A stretch of DNA of 64,000 nt from Pseudomonas sp. MUP55 (GCF_034043515.1 NZ_CP138214.1:1302001-1366000); one strand, 5' to 3'. Positions 35,441 through 46,239 are shown, numbered from the stretch's first letter. The notes: generated by a model not told the origin, from the sequence alone. Numbers and translations: made by a program.

Positions 35441-36175
35441 TTAGTGCTGCAGGATTTTCTCAAGGAAGTGCTGCGCGCGTTCGGAGCGGGCGCTGATGTC
35501 GCCGAAGAACTCTTCTTTGGGGCAGTCTTCGATGATCTTGCCGGCGTCCATGAAGATCACGCGGTCGGCCACTTTGCGGGCGAAGCCCATTTCGTGGGTC
35601 ACGCACATCATGGTCATGCCTTCCTGGGCCAGTTGCACCATCACGTCCAGCACTTCGTTGACCATTTCCGGGTCCAGCGCCGAGGTCGGTTCGTCGAACA
35701 GCATGACGATCGGGTCCATGGCCAGGGCGCGGGCAATGGCCACACGTTGCTGCTGGCCACCGGACAGTTGGCCAGGGTGCTTGTGGGCATGTGCCGACAG
35801 GCCTACGCGCTCAAGCAGTTGCAGGCCTTTCTGGGTGGCTTCTTCCTTGCTGCGCCCGAGCACCTTGATCTGCGCGATGGTCAGGTTTTCGGTGATGGTC
35901 AGGTGCGGGAACAGCTCGAAGTGCTGGAACACCATGCCTACGCGCGAGCGCAGTTGCGGCAGGTTGGTCTTCGGGTCGGCGATGGAGGTGCCGTCGACCA
36001 CGACGTCGCCTTTCTGAAACGGTTCCAGCGCATTGACACACTTGATCAGGGTGGATTTGCCAGAGCCGGAAGGCCCGCACACCACGATCACTTCGCCTTT
36101 TTTGACCTCGGTGCTGCAGTCGGTCAGCACCTGGAAGTCGCCATACCACTTGTTGATGTTCTTGATAGAGATCAT
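35441..36175 (-). CDS. aatP: Acidic amino-acid ABC transporter ATPase
   Basis: A 244-residue ATPase (GltL/GlnQ class) with Walker [10 protein letters not shown] (35-43), signature LSGGQQQR and Walker [15 protein letters not shown], and a switch histidine in CVTHEMGFA. All catalytic residues are present. It energises the AatQ-AatM permease for glutamate/aspartate import. The start overlaps the aatM stop codon by four bases, placing it last of the transporter operon. Confidence 0.92.
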   Translation of the reverse strand: MISIKNINKWYGDFQVLTDCSTEVKKGEVIVVCGPSGSGKSTLIKCVNALEPFQKGDVVVDGTSIADPKTNLPQLRSRVGMVFQHFELFPHLTITENLTIAQIKVLGRSKEEATQKGLQLLERVGLSAHAHKHPGQLSGGQQQRVAIARALAMDPIVMLFDEPTSALDPEMVNEVLDVMVQLAQEGMTMMCVTHEMGFARKVADRVIFMDAGKIIEDCPKEEFFGDISARSERAQHFLEKILQH

Positions 36176-36843
36176 ACGGCAAACCTTTTTTGCAGACGCT
36201 TGACCAGCAGCGAGGCGGAAAAGCTGATGATGAAGTAGACGACACCGGCGAAGATCAGGAACTCATTGGAGCGGCCGATGATGTCGCCGTTGGAGCGGGC
36301 GGAGTTGAGGAAGTCCACCAGGCCCACGGTATAGACCAGCGAAGTGTCCTGGAACAGAATGATGCTCTGCTGCAGCAGCAGCGGGGTCATCTTGCGGAAC
36401 GCCTGGGGCAGGATGATCAGGCGCATGGTCTGGCCGTAGGTCATGCCCATCGCCTGGGCGGCGGCCATCTGACCCTTGGGGATCGACTGCACGCCGGCCC
36501 GCACGATTTCGCAGAAGTACGCCGCTTCGAACATCATGAACGCCACGACGCACGAGGTGAACGCGCCGATCGGTGTGTCTTCGCCGGTAATCCAGCGCAG
36601 CACGAACGGCACCGCCAGGTAGAACCAGGTGATGACCAGCAGCAGCGGGATCGAGCGGAAGTAGTTCACATAGGCGCCGGCCACACGGGACAGCAGCTTG
36701 CTGGACGACAGGCGCATTAGGGCGAGGATCGTACCCAGGATGATGCCGCCGACCACGCCCATGACCATCAACTGCAAGGTCATGACCATGCCGTTCCACA
36801 GGCCCGGGATCGCGGGGATGATACCGCTGAAATCGAAGTCCAT
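36172..36843 (-). CDS. aatM: Acidic amino-acid ABC permease subunit (GltK-like)
   Basis: A 223-residue permease with about five helices and the HAAA-type EAA loop ([20 protein letters not shown]) that docks the ATPase. It pairs with AatQ as a heterodimeric channel. The stop of aatQ overlaps its start by one base. Confidence 0.9.
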   Translation of the reverse strand: MDFDFSGIIPAIPGLWNGMVMTLQLMVMGVVGGIILGTILALMRLSSSKLLSRVAGAYVNYFRSIPLLLVITWFYLAVPFVLRWITGEDTPIGAFTSCVVAFMMFEAAYFCEIVRAGVQSIPKGQMAAAQAMGMTYGQTMRLIILPQAFRKMTPLLLQQSIILFQDTSLVYTVGLVDFLNSARSNGDIIGRSNEFLIFAGVVYFIISFSASLLVKRLQKRFAV

Positions 36844-37589
36844 TATTTACCCCCCACGGAGATCAGGCCGGGCACTGCAACTTTCTTCTCGACCACGCGC
36901 ATCAGCAGCATCAGGCTCATGTTCAGGGTGAAGTAGATCAGCGTGGCCAGGGTGAAGGCTTCAAACAGGTTGGCCGAGAACTCGGCGGTCTGCTTGGTTT
37001 GTGCCAGCAGTTCCATCAGGCCGATCAAGGACGCCACGGAGGAGTTCTTGAACACGTTGAGGAATTCGGAGGTAAGCGGCGGAATGATGATGCGGTATGC
37101 CTGCGGCAGCAGCACGTTCCAGTAGATCTGCGGCAGCTTGAAGCCCATGGCGCGCGCGGCAGACTCCTGGCCGCGTGGCAGCGCCTGGATGCCGGTACGC
37201 ACTTGTTCACACACACGGGCGGCGGTGAACAGGCCCAGGCACACGACGACGCTCAGGTAGGCCGAGGTGGTCGGGTTCAGGTCTTGCTTGTACCAGTCCT
37301 GCAGGTTCTGCGGCAGCAGGTCGGGTACGAGGAAGTACCAGATAAACAGCTGAACCAGCAGCGGCACGTTACGAAACAGTTCCACGTAGCAGGTCGCGAT
37401 GCCCGATACGATGCGGTTTGGCACGGTGCGCATGACCCCCAGAATGGAGCCCAGCAGCAAGGCGATAATCCATGCCACGACAGCGATGGCGATGGTCCAG
37501 CCCAGGCCGGCGATGTACCAGTCGAGATAAGTCTCGCTGCCAACGCCAGTGGACTTGAAGAACACGCCCCAGTCCCAGTTGTAATTCAT
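36843..37589 (-). CDS. aatQ: Acidic amino-acid ABC permease subunit (GltJ-like)
   Basis: A 248-residue permease homologous to GltJ, with about five helices and an EAA loop (VRTGIQALPRGQESAARAMG). The ATG at 37589 follows GGGAGACC; the frame extends to 37676 but that part is poorly coding. It follows aatJ across a 194-base gap that contains a stable hairpin. Confidence 0.9.
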   Translation of the reverse strand: MNYNWDWGVFFKSTGVGSETYLDWYIAGLGWTIAIAVVAWIIALLLGSILGVMRTVPNRIVSGIATCYVELFRNVPLLVQLFIWYFLVPDLLPQNLQDWYKQDLNPTTSAYLSVVVCLGLFTAARVCEQVRTGIQALPRGQESAARAMGFKLPQIYWNVLLPQAYRIIIPPLTSEFLNVFKNSSVASLIGLMELLAQTKQTAEFSANLFEAFTLATLIYFTLNMSLMLLMRVVEKKVAVPGLISVGGK

Positions 37590-37738
37590 TAGGGTCTCCC
37601 CTCGAGATCGATCGATGTACAAGCACCCGCTTGGGGAAGGTCCGTCCCCACCTGACGTTGAACGCCAGGCACACACGATCGGCTCGAAAACCGCCAGGTC
37701 GAGTGTTCCAAGTTAAAGCCAGCAGGTAATTACAGACG

Positions 37739-37764
37739 CCTGGGGGAGATTTGGCTCCCCCAGG
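37739..37764 (-). promoter_or_regulatory. Hairpin between aatJ and aatQ
   Basis: A perfect 10 bp inverted repeat (CCTGGGGGAG with CTCCCCCAGG, loop of six) lies 20 bases after the aatJ stop codon. No U-run follows on the minus strand, so it is better explained as a 3' stabilising or partial-readthrough structure that gives more binding protein than permease, a common arrangement in ABC operons. Confidence 0.6.
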
Positions 37765-37783
37765 AGATAAGGTTAGATCAGTG

Positions 37784-38710
37784 TCAGATTTTTACGTCAG
37801 GCGCTGGTTTGTCGCTTGGGTTGGCGATCAGCTCTTTAACCTTGTCACTCATCGGGAAGTTCAGGTTCAGGCCTTTAGGTGGAATCGGGCTTTCGAACCA
37901 CTTGCTGTAGATCTTGTTGATCTCGCCGGATTTGTACAGGCCGACGATGGCGTCATCTACCGCTTTCTTGAAGTCAGGGTCGCCTTTACGCACCATGCAC
38001 GCGTAGGCTTCGAAGGACTGTGGAGTACCGGTGATGACCCAGTCATCCGGCTTCTTGGCCTTGGCTTCTTCGCCGGCCAGCAGGGCGTCGTCCATCATGA
38101 ACGCAACGGCACGGCCGCTTTCGAGCATCTGGAAGGATTCGCCGTGGTCCTTGGCGGAGATGACGTTCATGCCCATCTGCTTGTCGGCGTTCATCGCCTT
38201 GATGATGCGCTCGGACGTGGTGCCAGCGGTGGTCACGACGTTCTTGCCTTTGAGGTCGGCGAAGTCAGCGTAGGAAGGCTTGCCATCCTTGTCTTTCTTG
38301 ACCAGCAGACGAGTGCCGATTTCGAAGATGTTGACGGTGAAGTCAACCTGCTGGGCGCGCTCGGCGTTGTTGGTGGTGGAGCCGCATTCAAGGTCCGCGG
38401 TGCCGTTCTGGATCAGCGGGATACGGGTCTGCGAAGTCACCAGGTTGTACTTGGCCTTCAGGTCAGGCTTGTTCAGGTCTTTTTTCAGGGCTTCAACGAT
38501 GGCCAGTTGAATGTCGTGGGAGTAGCCCACTGGCTTGCCCGAGCCATCCGCAATGTAGGAAAACGGAATGGAGCTGTCGCGGTGCGCGAGAGTGATGGTG
38601 CCGGAGTCGTTGATTTTCTTCAGCGTGCCGGTGAGTTCGGCGGCGAAAACTGGAGTGCTGATCAGAGCAGCAGCGATAGCTGCGCCCAGGATTTGGGGAA
38701 CGATGCGCAT
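37784..38710 (-). CDS. aatJ: Periplasmic glutamate/aspartate-binding protein
   Basis: A 308-residue family 3 solute-binding protein (GltI). A signal peptide (ending ...ISTPVFA, cleavage near residue 24) is followed by a domain with GYSHDIQLAIVEAL and the ligand region NGTADLECGSTTNN, conserved in glutamate/aspartate binders. The ATG at 38710 has AGGAAG seven bases upstream; a TTG three bases earlier is less likely. It is first gene of the aat operon, with a ~110-base leader from a sigma-54 promoter. Confidence 0.92.
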   Translation of the reverse strand: MRIVPQILGAAIAAALISTPVFAAELTGTLKKINDSGTITLAHRDSSIPFSYIADGSGKPVGYSHDIQLAIVEALKKDLNKPDLKAKYNLVTSQTRIPLIQNGTADLECGSTTNNAERAQQVDFTVNIFEIGTRLLVKKDKDGKPSYADFADLKGKNVVTTAGTTSERIIKAMNADKQMGMNVISAKDHGESFQMLESGRAVAFMMDDALLAGEEAKAKKPDDWVITGTPQSFEAYACMVRKGDPDFKKAVDDAIVGLYKSGEINKIYSKWFESPIPPKGLNLNFPMSDKVKELIANPSDKPAPDVKI

Positions 38711-38821
38711 CAATACTTCCTCGACATTTGTTTTTTTTATGAAGCCAGCTAAACGGCTCTCTTGTACAGCGAATGCCTTGACGGCTCCTGAGGCGTCTCA
38801 GGCAATCGTCAGGAAGTGTAG

Positions 38822-38838
38822 AGCATGACTCGTGCCAT
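38822..38838 (-). promoter_or_regulatory. Candidate sigma-54 promoter of aatJ
   Basis: On the minus strand 38837-38822 reads TGGCACG-AGTC-ATGCT, which matches the -24/-12 consensus except A for the first T of TTGC. It lies about 112 bases before the aatJ start and downstream of two AauR-like sites. Confidence 0.72.
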
Positions 38839-38913
38839 ACCGCATATAAAAGCTTAACTGTTTGATATATATGGCGATTAACTTTGTATGACAGTTTCGG
38901 CTCGCTGCCGGGG

Positions 38914-38958
38914 TACGGCAAACCGAATAGGAGGAGGTACTGCGTTCGGAAAACCGAA
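38914..38958. promoter_or_regulatory. Two AauR-like enhancer sites
   Basis: TTCGG-AAAA-CCGAA at 38945-38958 is a perfect match to the AauR inverted repeat described for P. putida (TTCGG-N4-CCGAA). A second site, TACGG-CAAA-CCGAA at 38914-38927, has one mismatch. Their starts are 31 bases apart, close to three helical turns, so two dimers would sit on the same face about 80-120 bases upstream of the sigma-54 promoter. The IS3 element begins 33 bases beyond. Confidence 0.78.
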
Positions 38959-39027
38959 TGGCGTGCACGCTTAAGGTAGGAGCGAGCTTGTAGCGGTCCA
39001 GTTTTTTTGGACCATTCTGTAGGAGTA

Positions 39028-39861
39028 TTAGGCCGCCAGCTTTTCAAAAATGGCTGGCGGCAGGTTGTTCGAGGCAGAGTAACAGCGTCGATGGTTGTAA
39101 TGAGCAATGAAGTCCATCACATCCCGCTCTGCTTCGAAGTGAGTTGAGTAACCATTTTCAGGTGACCAATCGTGTTTTTGCGATCTGAAATAGCGCTCCA
39201 CAACCGCATTGTCCCAACAGTTCCCGCGCCGACTCATGCTCTGCACGATCTGCTTTTCAGCCAAGTAGCTGACGAAGCGCTCAGCTGTGTATTGGCATCC
39301 CTGGTCCGAGTGAAACACCAGCTCGGAGGAAGGTCGACGCAGTCCCACAGCAAGTCGTAAAGCCTGCAATGAAAGCTCGGTATCAGCCGTCCTTGAAAAT
39401 GCCCAACCAACGATTCTGCGCGAAAAAAGATCCATCACAATGGCTAGATACAACCAACTGCCACCGACACGGATATAGGTAATATCTCCCGCCCAGAACG
39501 TGTTGGGTTGTTCCGGATTAAAGCGTCGCTCCAGTACATTGGGCGCGATGTTGGACACTTTGGTGGCTCGCCGATAGTGCGCATACTGGGCCCGACGTCT
39601 CACCAGGCCCAAACTCTTCATCAAGCTGCGCATACGATGGCGCCCGACCACTACGCCCTGTGTTTTCAGGGCTTTTGTAAACCCACGGCTGCCCAGCGCT
39701 CCGCGATGCTCTCGGTGTAAAAGCCGGATTCTCTTTTCCAGTTGGGGCTCAATTCTGCGCTCAGGTTTGGGCTGGCGCATCGCGTAATAGCTGCTGCGAG
39801 GCACGCCCAGCAAGCGGCATAGACGTCGCACCGACAGCTTTTTTGTGGCGCCCTCAATCAT
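39028..39861 (-). CDS. IS3-family transposase OrfB (DDE integrase)
   Basis: A 277-residue catalytic subunit with an N-terminal HTH_21 region and an rve integrase core. The triad is D126 (AGDITY), D186 (FHSDQG) and E222 (NAVVERYF), with the DD(35)E spacing of IS3. The frame is intact. Its ATG overlaps the orfA stop in an A-rich GAAGAAAATGA context, so it is made by coupling or by a -1 frameshift that yields OrfAB. Confidence 0.92.
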   Translation of the reverse strand: MIEGATKKLSVRRLCRLLGVPRSSYYAMRQPKPERRIEPQLEKRIRLLHREHRGALGSRGFTKALKTQGVVVGRHRMRSLMKSLGLVRRRAQYAHYRRATKVSNIAPNVLERRFNPEQPNTFWAGDITYIRVGGSWLYLAIVMDLFSRRIVGWAFSRTADTELSLQALRLAVGLRRPSSELVFHSDQGCQYTAERFVSYLAEKQIVQSMSRRGNCWDNAVVERYFRSQKHDWSPENGYSTHFEAERDVMDFIAHYNHRRCYSASNNLPPAIFEKLAA

Positions 39862-40154
39862 TTTCTTCGGCCAAACAGCACCTTTAGATGAGAGGGCAAC
39901 TGCTTTTTTAGGACATCGTTCTCGGCTTCCAGCAACGCCAACCTGGCCTGCAGCGAATCAATCAGATCCTGATCCTGAGGACGCGTCGTTTGCGCTGCTC
40001 CTACCTGCTCCTTGCGCCATCGCGAAACCCAGCGTCGCAGCGCCGTCGGCCCCACCCCCGTTTGCTCGCACGCCTTAGGCACTGAGTAGTTCAACTCAAC
40101 GACCAGACGAATCGCTTCGGCTTTTTCTTCGGCTGTAACGATCCGAAATCCCAT
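39858..40154 (-). CDS. IS3-family OrfA (DNA-binding subunit)
   Basis: A 98-residue protein with a transposase_8 helix-turn-helix (SVPKACEQTGVGPTALRRWVSR, shown in part at 28-45) and a C-terminal leucine-zipper-like coiled coil (LQARLALLEAENDVLKKQL) for multimerisation with OrfB. Complete. Confidence 0.9.
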   Translation of the reverse strand: MGFRIVTAEEKAEAIRLVVELNYSVPKACEQTGVGPTALRRWVSRWRKEQVGAAQTTRPQDQDLIDSLQARLALLEAENDVLKKQLPSHLKVLFGRRK

Positions 40155-40230
40155 GACGCTTCCTTAGGTTGATACTCCTACATCATGGTCCATAAATATT
40201 GAGCCACAACAGCTTGCTCGCGAAAAACAC

Positions 40231-40268
40231 AAAAGCGCCGCGTTTATTCTGAATAAACGCGGCGCTCT
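40231..40268 (-). terminator. glpD transcription terminator
   Basis: AGCGCCGCGTTTATTC and its inverse GAATAAACGCGGCGCT form a 16 bp stem. On the minus strand it is followed by CTTTTGTGTTTTT. It lies about 45 bases after the glpD stop codon, embedded between the class 2 REP halves. Confidence 0.75.
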
Positions 40269-40312
40269 CAGGTTTTTCGCGAGCAAGCTCGCTCCTACAG
40301 GTATCGGGAGGG

Positions 40313-41851
40313 TCAGGCCGCTTCGATCTTGCTGCGGTTCTGCTCAACCTTGGACAGGTAGCGTTGCAGGTTGTCCTGTTCGGCCGGGGTGGTGAACAGG
40401 CCGAGCTTGGTGCGGCGCCACAGCACGTCGTCAGGCTGCGTCACCCATTCCTGCGCGCACAGGTAATCAACTTCGCGGGTGTAAAGGCCACCGCCCAGGT
40501 GCTCACCCAGGTCCGCCAGGCTTTGCACACCTTCGAGCAGGCGCCAGGTGCGGCTGCCGTAGGTGGTGGACCAGCGGCGGGCAATCTCGCTCGGCACCCA
40601 GTCGAACTTGCTGCGGATGGCCTCGGCCAGGGCTTCTGGCGTGGTCATGTCTTCGCCGCCGGGCAGGCTGGCCTTGGCGGTCCAGCTTGGACGCATCTGG
40701 GTGAAGTACGGCGCCAGCTGCGCCATGGCCGATTCGGCGAGCTTGCGGTAGGTCGTCAGCTTGCCGCCGAACACCGACAGAATCGGCGCTTCGCCGGTGC
40801 CGCCGGACAGCGACAGGGTGTAGTCGCGGGTAATGGCCGACGGGTTGTCCGATTCGTCATTGCACAACGGACGCACGCCCGAATAGGTGTGGACGATGTC
40901 GTCACGGCTCAGCTGTTTCTTGAAGTGCGCGTTGGCCACCTTGAGCATGTAGTCGGTTTCACCTTCGGTGATCGCCACTTTCGCCGGATCGCCGGTGTAT
41001 TCGCGGTCAGTAGTGCCGATGATGGTCAAGTGGTTCAGGTACGGAATAGTGAAGACGATGCGCTGGTCTTCGTTCTGCAGAATGTGCGCGTGCGCACCTT
41101 CGTAGAGTTTCGGGACGATCAAGTGGCTGCCCTGGATCAGGCGGATGCCGTACGGCGAATCCAGCTTCAGGTCGTCCTTGATGAACTTGGCGACCCACGG
41201 GCCGGCGGCGTTCACCAATGCGCGAGCGCGGATCGAGAACAGGCTGCCGTCCGCGCGCTCCATGTTCATTTCCCACAGGCCGTTGCTGCGGTGTGCGCTG
41301 ACGCAACGGGTCTGGGTGTGGATATGCGCACCTTTCTCCCGTGCGGCCATGGCGTTGAGTACCACGAGGCGGGCGTCATCGACCCAGCAATCGGAATATT
41401 CGAAGCCTTTGGTGATTTCGCTTTTCAGCGGGCTGTCGGCACCGAACTTCAGGCTTCTGGAACCGGCGAGTTTTTCGCGCTTGCCCAAGTGGTCATACAG
41501 GAACAGGCCGGCACGGATCATCCAGGCCGGACGCAGGTGCGGGCGGTGCGGCAGCACGAAGCGCATCTGCTTGACGATGTGGGGGGCCTTCTCCAGCAGC
41601 ACTTCACGCTCAGCCAGGGCTTCGCGTACCAGACGGAACTCGTAGTGCTCCAAGTAGCGCAAGCCACCGTGGATCAGCTTGCTGCTGGCCGAAGAGGTGT
41701 GGCTGGCCAGGTCGTCCTTTTCGCAAAGGAATACCGACAAACCGCGACCGGCTGCGTCTGCTGCAATGCCGACGCCATTGATCCCGCCGCCGATAACGGC
41801 AACGTCATAGACTTCGGCAAGCGGTGGAGCAGGCAAGGTAGAAGGGTTCAT
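40313..41851 (-). CDS. glpD: Aerobic glycerol-3-phosphate dehydrogenase
   Basis: A 512-residue FAD enzyme that oxidises sn-glycerol-3-phosphate to dihydroxyacetone phosphate at the inner membrane and passes electrons to quinone. The N-terminal Rossmann motif VAVIGGGINGVGIA (17-30) binds FAD. HGGLRYLE, a conserved DAO-family segment RALVNAAGPW and the C-terminal DAO_C domain are visible. Normal length. It is last gene of the glp cluster, with its own probable GlpR-operator region upstream. Confidence 0.95.
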   Translation of the reverse strand: MNPSTLPAPPLAEVYDVAVIGGGINGVGIAADAAGRGLSVFLCEKDDLASHTSSASSKLIHGGLRYLEHYEFRLVREALAEREVLLEKAPHIVKQMRFVLPHRPHLRPAWMIRAGLFLYDHLGKREKLAGSRSLKFGADSPLKSEITKGFEYSDCWVDDARLVVLNAMAAREKGAHIHTQTRCVSAHRSNGLWEMNMERADGSLFSIRARALVNAAGPWVAKFIKDDLKLDSPYGIRLIQGSHLIVPKLYEGAHAHILQNEDQRIVFTIPYLNHLTIIGTTDREYTGDPAKVAITEGETDYMLKVANAHFKKQLSRDDIVHTYSGVRPLCNDESDNPSAITRDYTLSLSGGTGEAPILSVFGGKLTTYRKLAESAMAQLAPYFTQMRPSWTAKASLPGGEDMTTPEALAEAIRSKFDWVPSEIARRWSTTYGSRTWRLLEGVQSLADLGEHLGGGLYTREVDYLCAQEWVTQPDDVLWRRTKLGLFTTPAEQDNLQRYLSKVEQNRSKIEAA

Positions 41852-41870
41852 CGGCTGGCCTCGCGATCTT

Positions 41871-41899
41871 TTCGTATTGGAATTCGAACATTAATGTTC
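41871..41899. promoter_or_regulatory. Candidate GlpR operators of glpD
   Basis: Upstream of glpD are a perfect 14-base palindrome GAACATTAATGTTC (41886-41899) and, next to it, TTCG-TATT-GGAA (41871-41882). The bases ATGTTCG and the TTCG-N4-CGAA core resemble the GlpR operator known from E. coli. GlpR is encoded next door. Confidence 0.5.
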
Positions 41900-42038
41900 A
41901 TTTGCGAAAATGGTAGCTGATAAACGCGGGCACAGCCAGTCGACTTCGATTGAAAAAACTCATCGAAGGGTGAAAAAAGGAAAATTTGTGAACATGAGCC
42001 GGAGGGGAGGGCCCAAGAAAGGGGTGTTGGATGGATCG

Positions 42039-42113
42039 CCATCGGGGGCAAGCCCCCTCCCACACTTTGATGTGTGACCGCATTCAATGTGGGAGGGGGC
42101 TCGCCCCCGATGA
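42039..42113. repeat. Class 1 REP pair, outward-facing
   Basis: ATCGGGGGCAAGCCCCCTCC at 42041 and AATGTGGGAGGGGGCTCGCC at 42086 are arranged in the opposite sense to the other REPINs, with palindrome heads facing inward across about 25 bp. They lie between glpR and glpD. Confidence 0.8.
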
Positions 42114-42127
42114 CGTCAGTACAGGCG

Positions 42128-42883
42128 CTATACCACTTCCAGCCGAACCTTGTGCTGATTCAACAACTGCACCAGCGCCGGCACCGGTTGCTGGTCGGTC
42201 ACCAGGCAGTCCACCAGACTGATCGGCCCCAGGCGAATCATGGCGTTGCGCCCGAACTTGCTGGAGTCCGCCGCCAGAATCACTTGGCGTGCATTGGCGA
42301 TGATCGCCTGGGACACGCGAACTTCCTGATAATCGAAGTCCAACAGGCTGCCATCCTCATCGATGCCGCTGATCCCCACCAGCGCAAAGTCGACCTTGAA
42401 CTGGTTGATGAAATCGACACTGGCCTGGCCAACCACGCCGCCGTCACGGCGCACATTGCCGCCGGTCAGCAACACATCGAAGTCATCCTTCGCGCTGAGC
42501 ATGGTGGCGACGTTGAGGTTGTTGGTGATGATTTTCAGGTGGTTGTGGTTGAGCAGCGCACGGGCGATGGATTCGGTGGTGGTGCCGATATTGATGAACA
42601 ACGAGGCGTGATCGGGAATCTGCGCCGCGATGGCTTCGGCGATGCGCTGCTTTTCGTCGCGCATCTGATCGGCACGCATGGCGTAGGCGGTGTTCTCGAC
42701 GCTGGAGTCATAGGCCGCGCCGCCGTGGTAGCGGCGCAGCAGATTGGCGTCCGCCAGCTGGTTGATATCGCGGCGGATGGTTTGCGGGGTGACAACGAAT
42801 AGCTGCGCCATTTCCTCGATACTGACGTAACCGCGTTCGCGGACCAGTTCGAGGATTTGTTGTTGGCGGGGAGGCAGATTCAT
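42128..42883 (-). CDS. glpR: Glycerol-3-phosphate regulon repressor
   Basis: A 251-residue DeoR-family repressor. The N-terminal helix-turn-helix ([20 protein letters not shown] in residues 19-38) is followed by the sugar-phosphate-binding DeoRC domain (FINIGTTTE phosphate loop, [11 protein letters not shown]). It represses glp genes until glycerol-3-phosphate binds. It lies between glpK and glpD, the standard Pseudomonas order. Confidence 0.93.
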   Translation of the reverse strand: MNLPPRQQQILELVRERGYVSIEEMAQLFVVTPQTIRRDINQLADANLLRRYHGGAAYDSSVENTAYAMRADQMRDEKQRIAEAIAAQIPDHASLFINIGTTTESIARALLNHNHLKIITNNLNVATMLSAKDDFDVLLTGGNVRRDGGVVGQASVDFINQFKVDFALVGISGIDEDGSLLDFDYQEVRVSQAIIANARQVILAADSSKFGRNAMIRLGPISLVDCLVTDQQPVPALVQLLNQHKVRLEVV

Positions 42884-42978
42884 GGGGCGTCCTTTGGGCT
42901 GCCATACAAAAGTGGCCCATGATGACGCAGGAATCCGCTCCCTGCCAGTTACAACCCGATATAGAACCGGCGCTTGGC

Positions 42979-44529
<1,551 letters not shown>

Positions 44530-44560
44530 TCACGAAGGGCAGGGACCCTGGCTGGCGCTT

Positions 44561-45415
44561 TCAGGAAATACGGGTTTTGCCGTTGACAGCCGTGTCAGGT
44601 GTTTCAGCTATAGCAGGTGCGGCGCTGGGCAGGTGACGGGCAATCAGCCCGCGGTACGCTGCAGCGCCAAGGCATGCGCCGACAATCGGCGCGAAAATCG
44701 GTACCAGGAAGTAAGGAATATCGCGACCGCCAGTAAAGGCCATTTCACCCCAACCCGCGAAAAAGGTCATCAGCTTGGGGCCGAAATCCCGCGCCGGATT
44801 CATCGCAAAGCCGGTCAATGGGCCCATGGCGCTGCCGATGACGGCGATCAGCAGGCCAATCAGCAGTGGGGCCAACGGGCCGCGTGGCAGGCCATTGTTA
44901 TCGTCGGTCAGGGCCATGATCACGCCCATCAGGATCGCGGTGATGACCATTTCCACCAGGAATGCCTGGGCGGTGCTTAGCAAGGCATGAGGATAGGTGG
45001 AGAACACCGAAGCCAGCTCCAGGCTGGCCTGGGAGCCACGTACCATGTGGTGGGTTTGTTCGTAATCGAAAAAAAGATTGCTGTAGAGCGTGTACACCAG
45101 CGCGGCGGAACAGAAGGCGCCGGCGATTTGGGCAAGGATATAAAAGGGCAGTTTGCGCTTTTCGAAATCGGCGAAAATACACAGGGCGATACTGACCGCC
45201 GGATTGAGGTGAGCCCCGGAAATACCTGCACTCAGGTAGATCGCCATGCTCACGCCGACCCCCCAGATAATGCTGATTTCCCACAAGCCAAAGCTCGCAC
45301 CCGCGACCTTGAGCGCAGCGACGCAGCCGGTACCGAAGAAGATCAGCAGCGCAGTGCCGAGGAATTCGGCCATGCATTGGCTCGAAAGTGAAGGCTGTTG
45401 AAGAGCAGTTGTCAT
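44561..45415 (-). CDS. glpF: Glycerol uptake facilitator (aquaglyceroporin)
   Basis: A 284-residue MIP channel with six helices and the two pore motifs NPA (AHLNPAVSIA) and NPA (FAMNPARDFGP). The aspartate after the second motif marks it as a glycerol facilitator rather than a water channel. The ATG at 45415 follows GAGG by seven bases; the open frame to 45457 is not supported. Confidence 0.94.
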   Translation of the reverse strand: MTTALQQPSLSSQCMAEFLGTALLIFFGTGCVAALKVAGASFGLWEISIIWGVGVSMAIYLSAGISGAHLNPAVSIALCIFADFEKRKLPFYILAQIAGAFCSAALVYTLYSNLFFDYEQTHHMVRGSQASLELASVFSTYPHALLSTAQAFLVEMVITAILMGVIMALTDDNNGLPRGPLAPLLIGLLIAVIGSAMGPLTGFAMNPARDFGPKLMTFFAGWGEMAFTGGRDIPYFLVPIFAPIVGACLGAAAYRGLIARHLPSAAPAIAETPDTAVNGKTRIS

Positions 45416-45740
45416 GGAAAACCTCAGTTGTTGTTCTTGTCTGGCGCACTGCCTCAACGGGCGGTTGCGCGATTTTCACCGTGACGAGGATCCCCATCCT
45501 GTGCCACGGCTTACTGCTCGAATACTGAGGGCTATTCCTACAGTATTCGGAAACGAAAAAATATAGACAAGAATGACCGCTGTCAAAGGTCGAAAGTGAA
45601 CCATTGGTCATTTCCGAACTATTGGTATGGTGAATGATCACGCCTGACGCAGCGGATCAGCGCGCATGAACCTCTGTACTAGAGCGTTTTCAGTGCGCTT
45701 GGCCTAGAATTGGCCGTCAGTTGCCCGCTTGGAGCCCCGC
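45416..45740. other. Intergenic region between glpF and ybaK
   Basis: This 325-base gap holds the glpF promoter region with one operator-like site (45546-45557) and an AT-rich stretch around 45555-45640. I see no small gene, terminator or repeat in it. The two genes diverge from it. Confidence 0.5.
45546..45557. promoter_or_regulatory. Candidate GlpR operator of glpF
   Basis: TTCG-GAAA-CGAA is a palindrome with the TTCG-N4-CGAA core of known GlpR operators, 131 bases upstream of the glpF start, in an AT-rich stretch. Confidence 0.5.
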
Positions 45741-46211
45741 ATGACCCCTGCCTTGGACCTGTTGAAAAAAGTTCGCGCCGAACATCGTGTCCACAGTTAT
45801 GAACACGATCCCAAGGCGGCTTCGTATGGCCTGGAGGCCGCGGAGAAATTGAGCCTGGACCCGGCGCAGGTATTCAAGACGTTGCTCGCCAGCAGTGAGA
45901 AGGGCGAACTGCTGGTGGCGGTGGTGCCGGTCGTCGGAAGTCTGGACCTCAAAGCCCTGGCGCATGCGGCAGGCGTCAAGAAAGTCGAAATGGCCGACCC
46001 GGCGGCGGCGCAGCGGTCCACGGGTTACCTGCTGGGCGGTATCAGCCCGTTGGGGCAGAAGAAGCGCTTGCGCACCTTCATCGATGTGACGGCGCAGCCG
46101 TTTGCGACGATTTTCGTGAGTGCTGGGCGCAGGGGGTTGGAAGTTGAGTTGGCGGCCAGCGTGTTGGCTGAACACACCCAAGCCACTTTCGCACCGATTG
46201 GCCGGGCCTGA
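45741..46211 (+). CDS. ybaK: YbaK/EbsC-type aminoacyl-tRNA deacylase
   Basis: A 156-residue trans-editing domain that hydrolyses Cys-tRNA(Pro) made by prolyl-tRNA synthetase error. The conserved [18 protein letters not shown] and [12 protein letters not shown] blocks (the last near residue 97) are present. The ATG at 45741 has GGAG six bases upstream. Confidence 0.9.
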   Translation: MTPALDLLKKVRAEHRVHSYEHDPKAASYGLEAAEKLSLDPAQVFKTLLASSEKGELLVAVVPVVGSLDLKALAHAAGVKKVEMADPAAAQRSTGYLLGGISPLGQKKRLRTFIDVTAQPFATIFVSAGRRGLEVELAASVLAEHTQATFAPIGRA

Positions 46212-46239
46212 TTTTCAGCCCTATGGTCAATGGTGATCC

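Larger units (their letters stand above)
38991..40210 (-). mobile_element. IS3-family insertion sequence
   Basis: A 1220 bp element with orfA and orfB on the minus strand. The two ends are imperfect inverted repeats: the left end shows TTTGGACCAT then GTAGGAGTATTA, and the right end, read inward, shows TTATGGACCAT then GTAGGAGTATCA. AGCTTG flanks both sides (38985-38990 and 40211-40216) and is the likely target duplication, slightly longer than the usual 3-5 bases. The insertion point is the centre of a class 2 REP. Confidence 0.85.
38976..40298. repeat. Class 2 REP doublet interrupted by the IS3-family element
   Basis: GTAGGAGCGAGCTTG at 38976-38990 and CTCGCGAAAAAC after 40216 are two parts of one class 2 palindrome separated by the IS. 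Its inverse partner GCGAGCAAGCTCGCTCCTAC ends at 40298. Removing the IS and one copy of the AGCTTG duplication restores GAGCGAGCTTGCTCGC. Confidence 0.85.

Noticed and set aside
39858..40154. Stand-alone chromosomal regulator
   Set aside because: The helix-turn-helix protein is IS3 OrfA: it overlaps OrfB and lies inside the inverted repeats.
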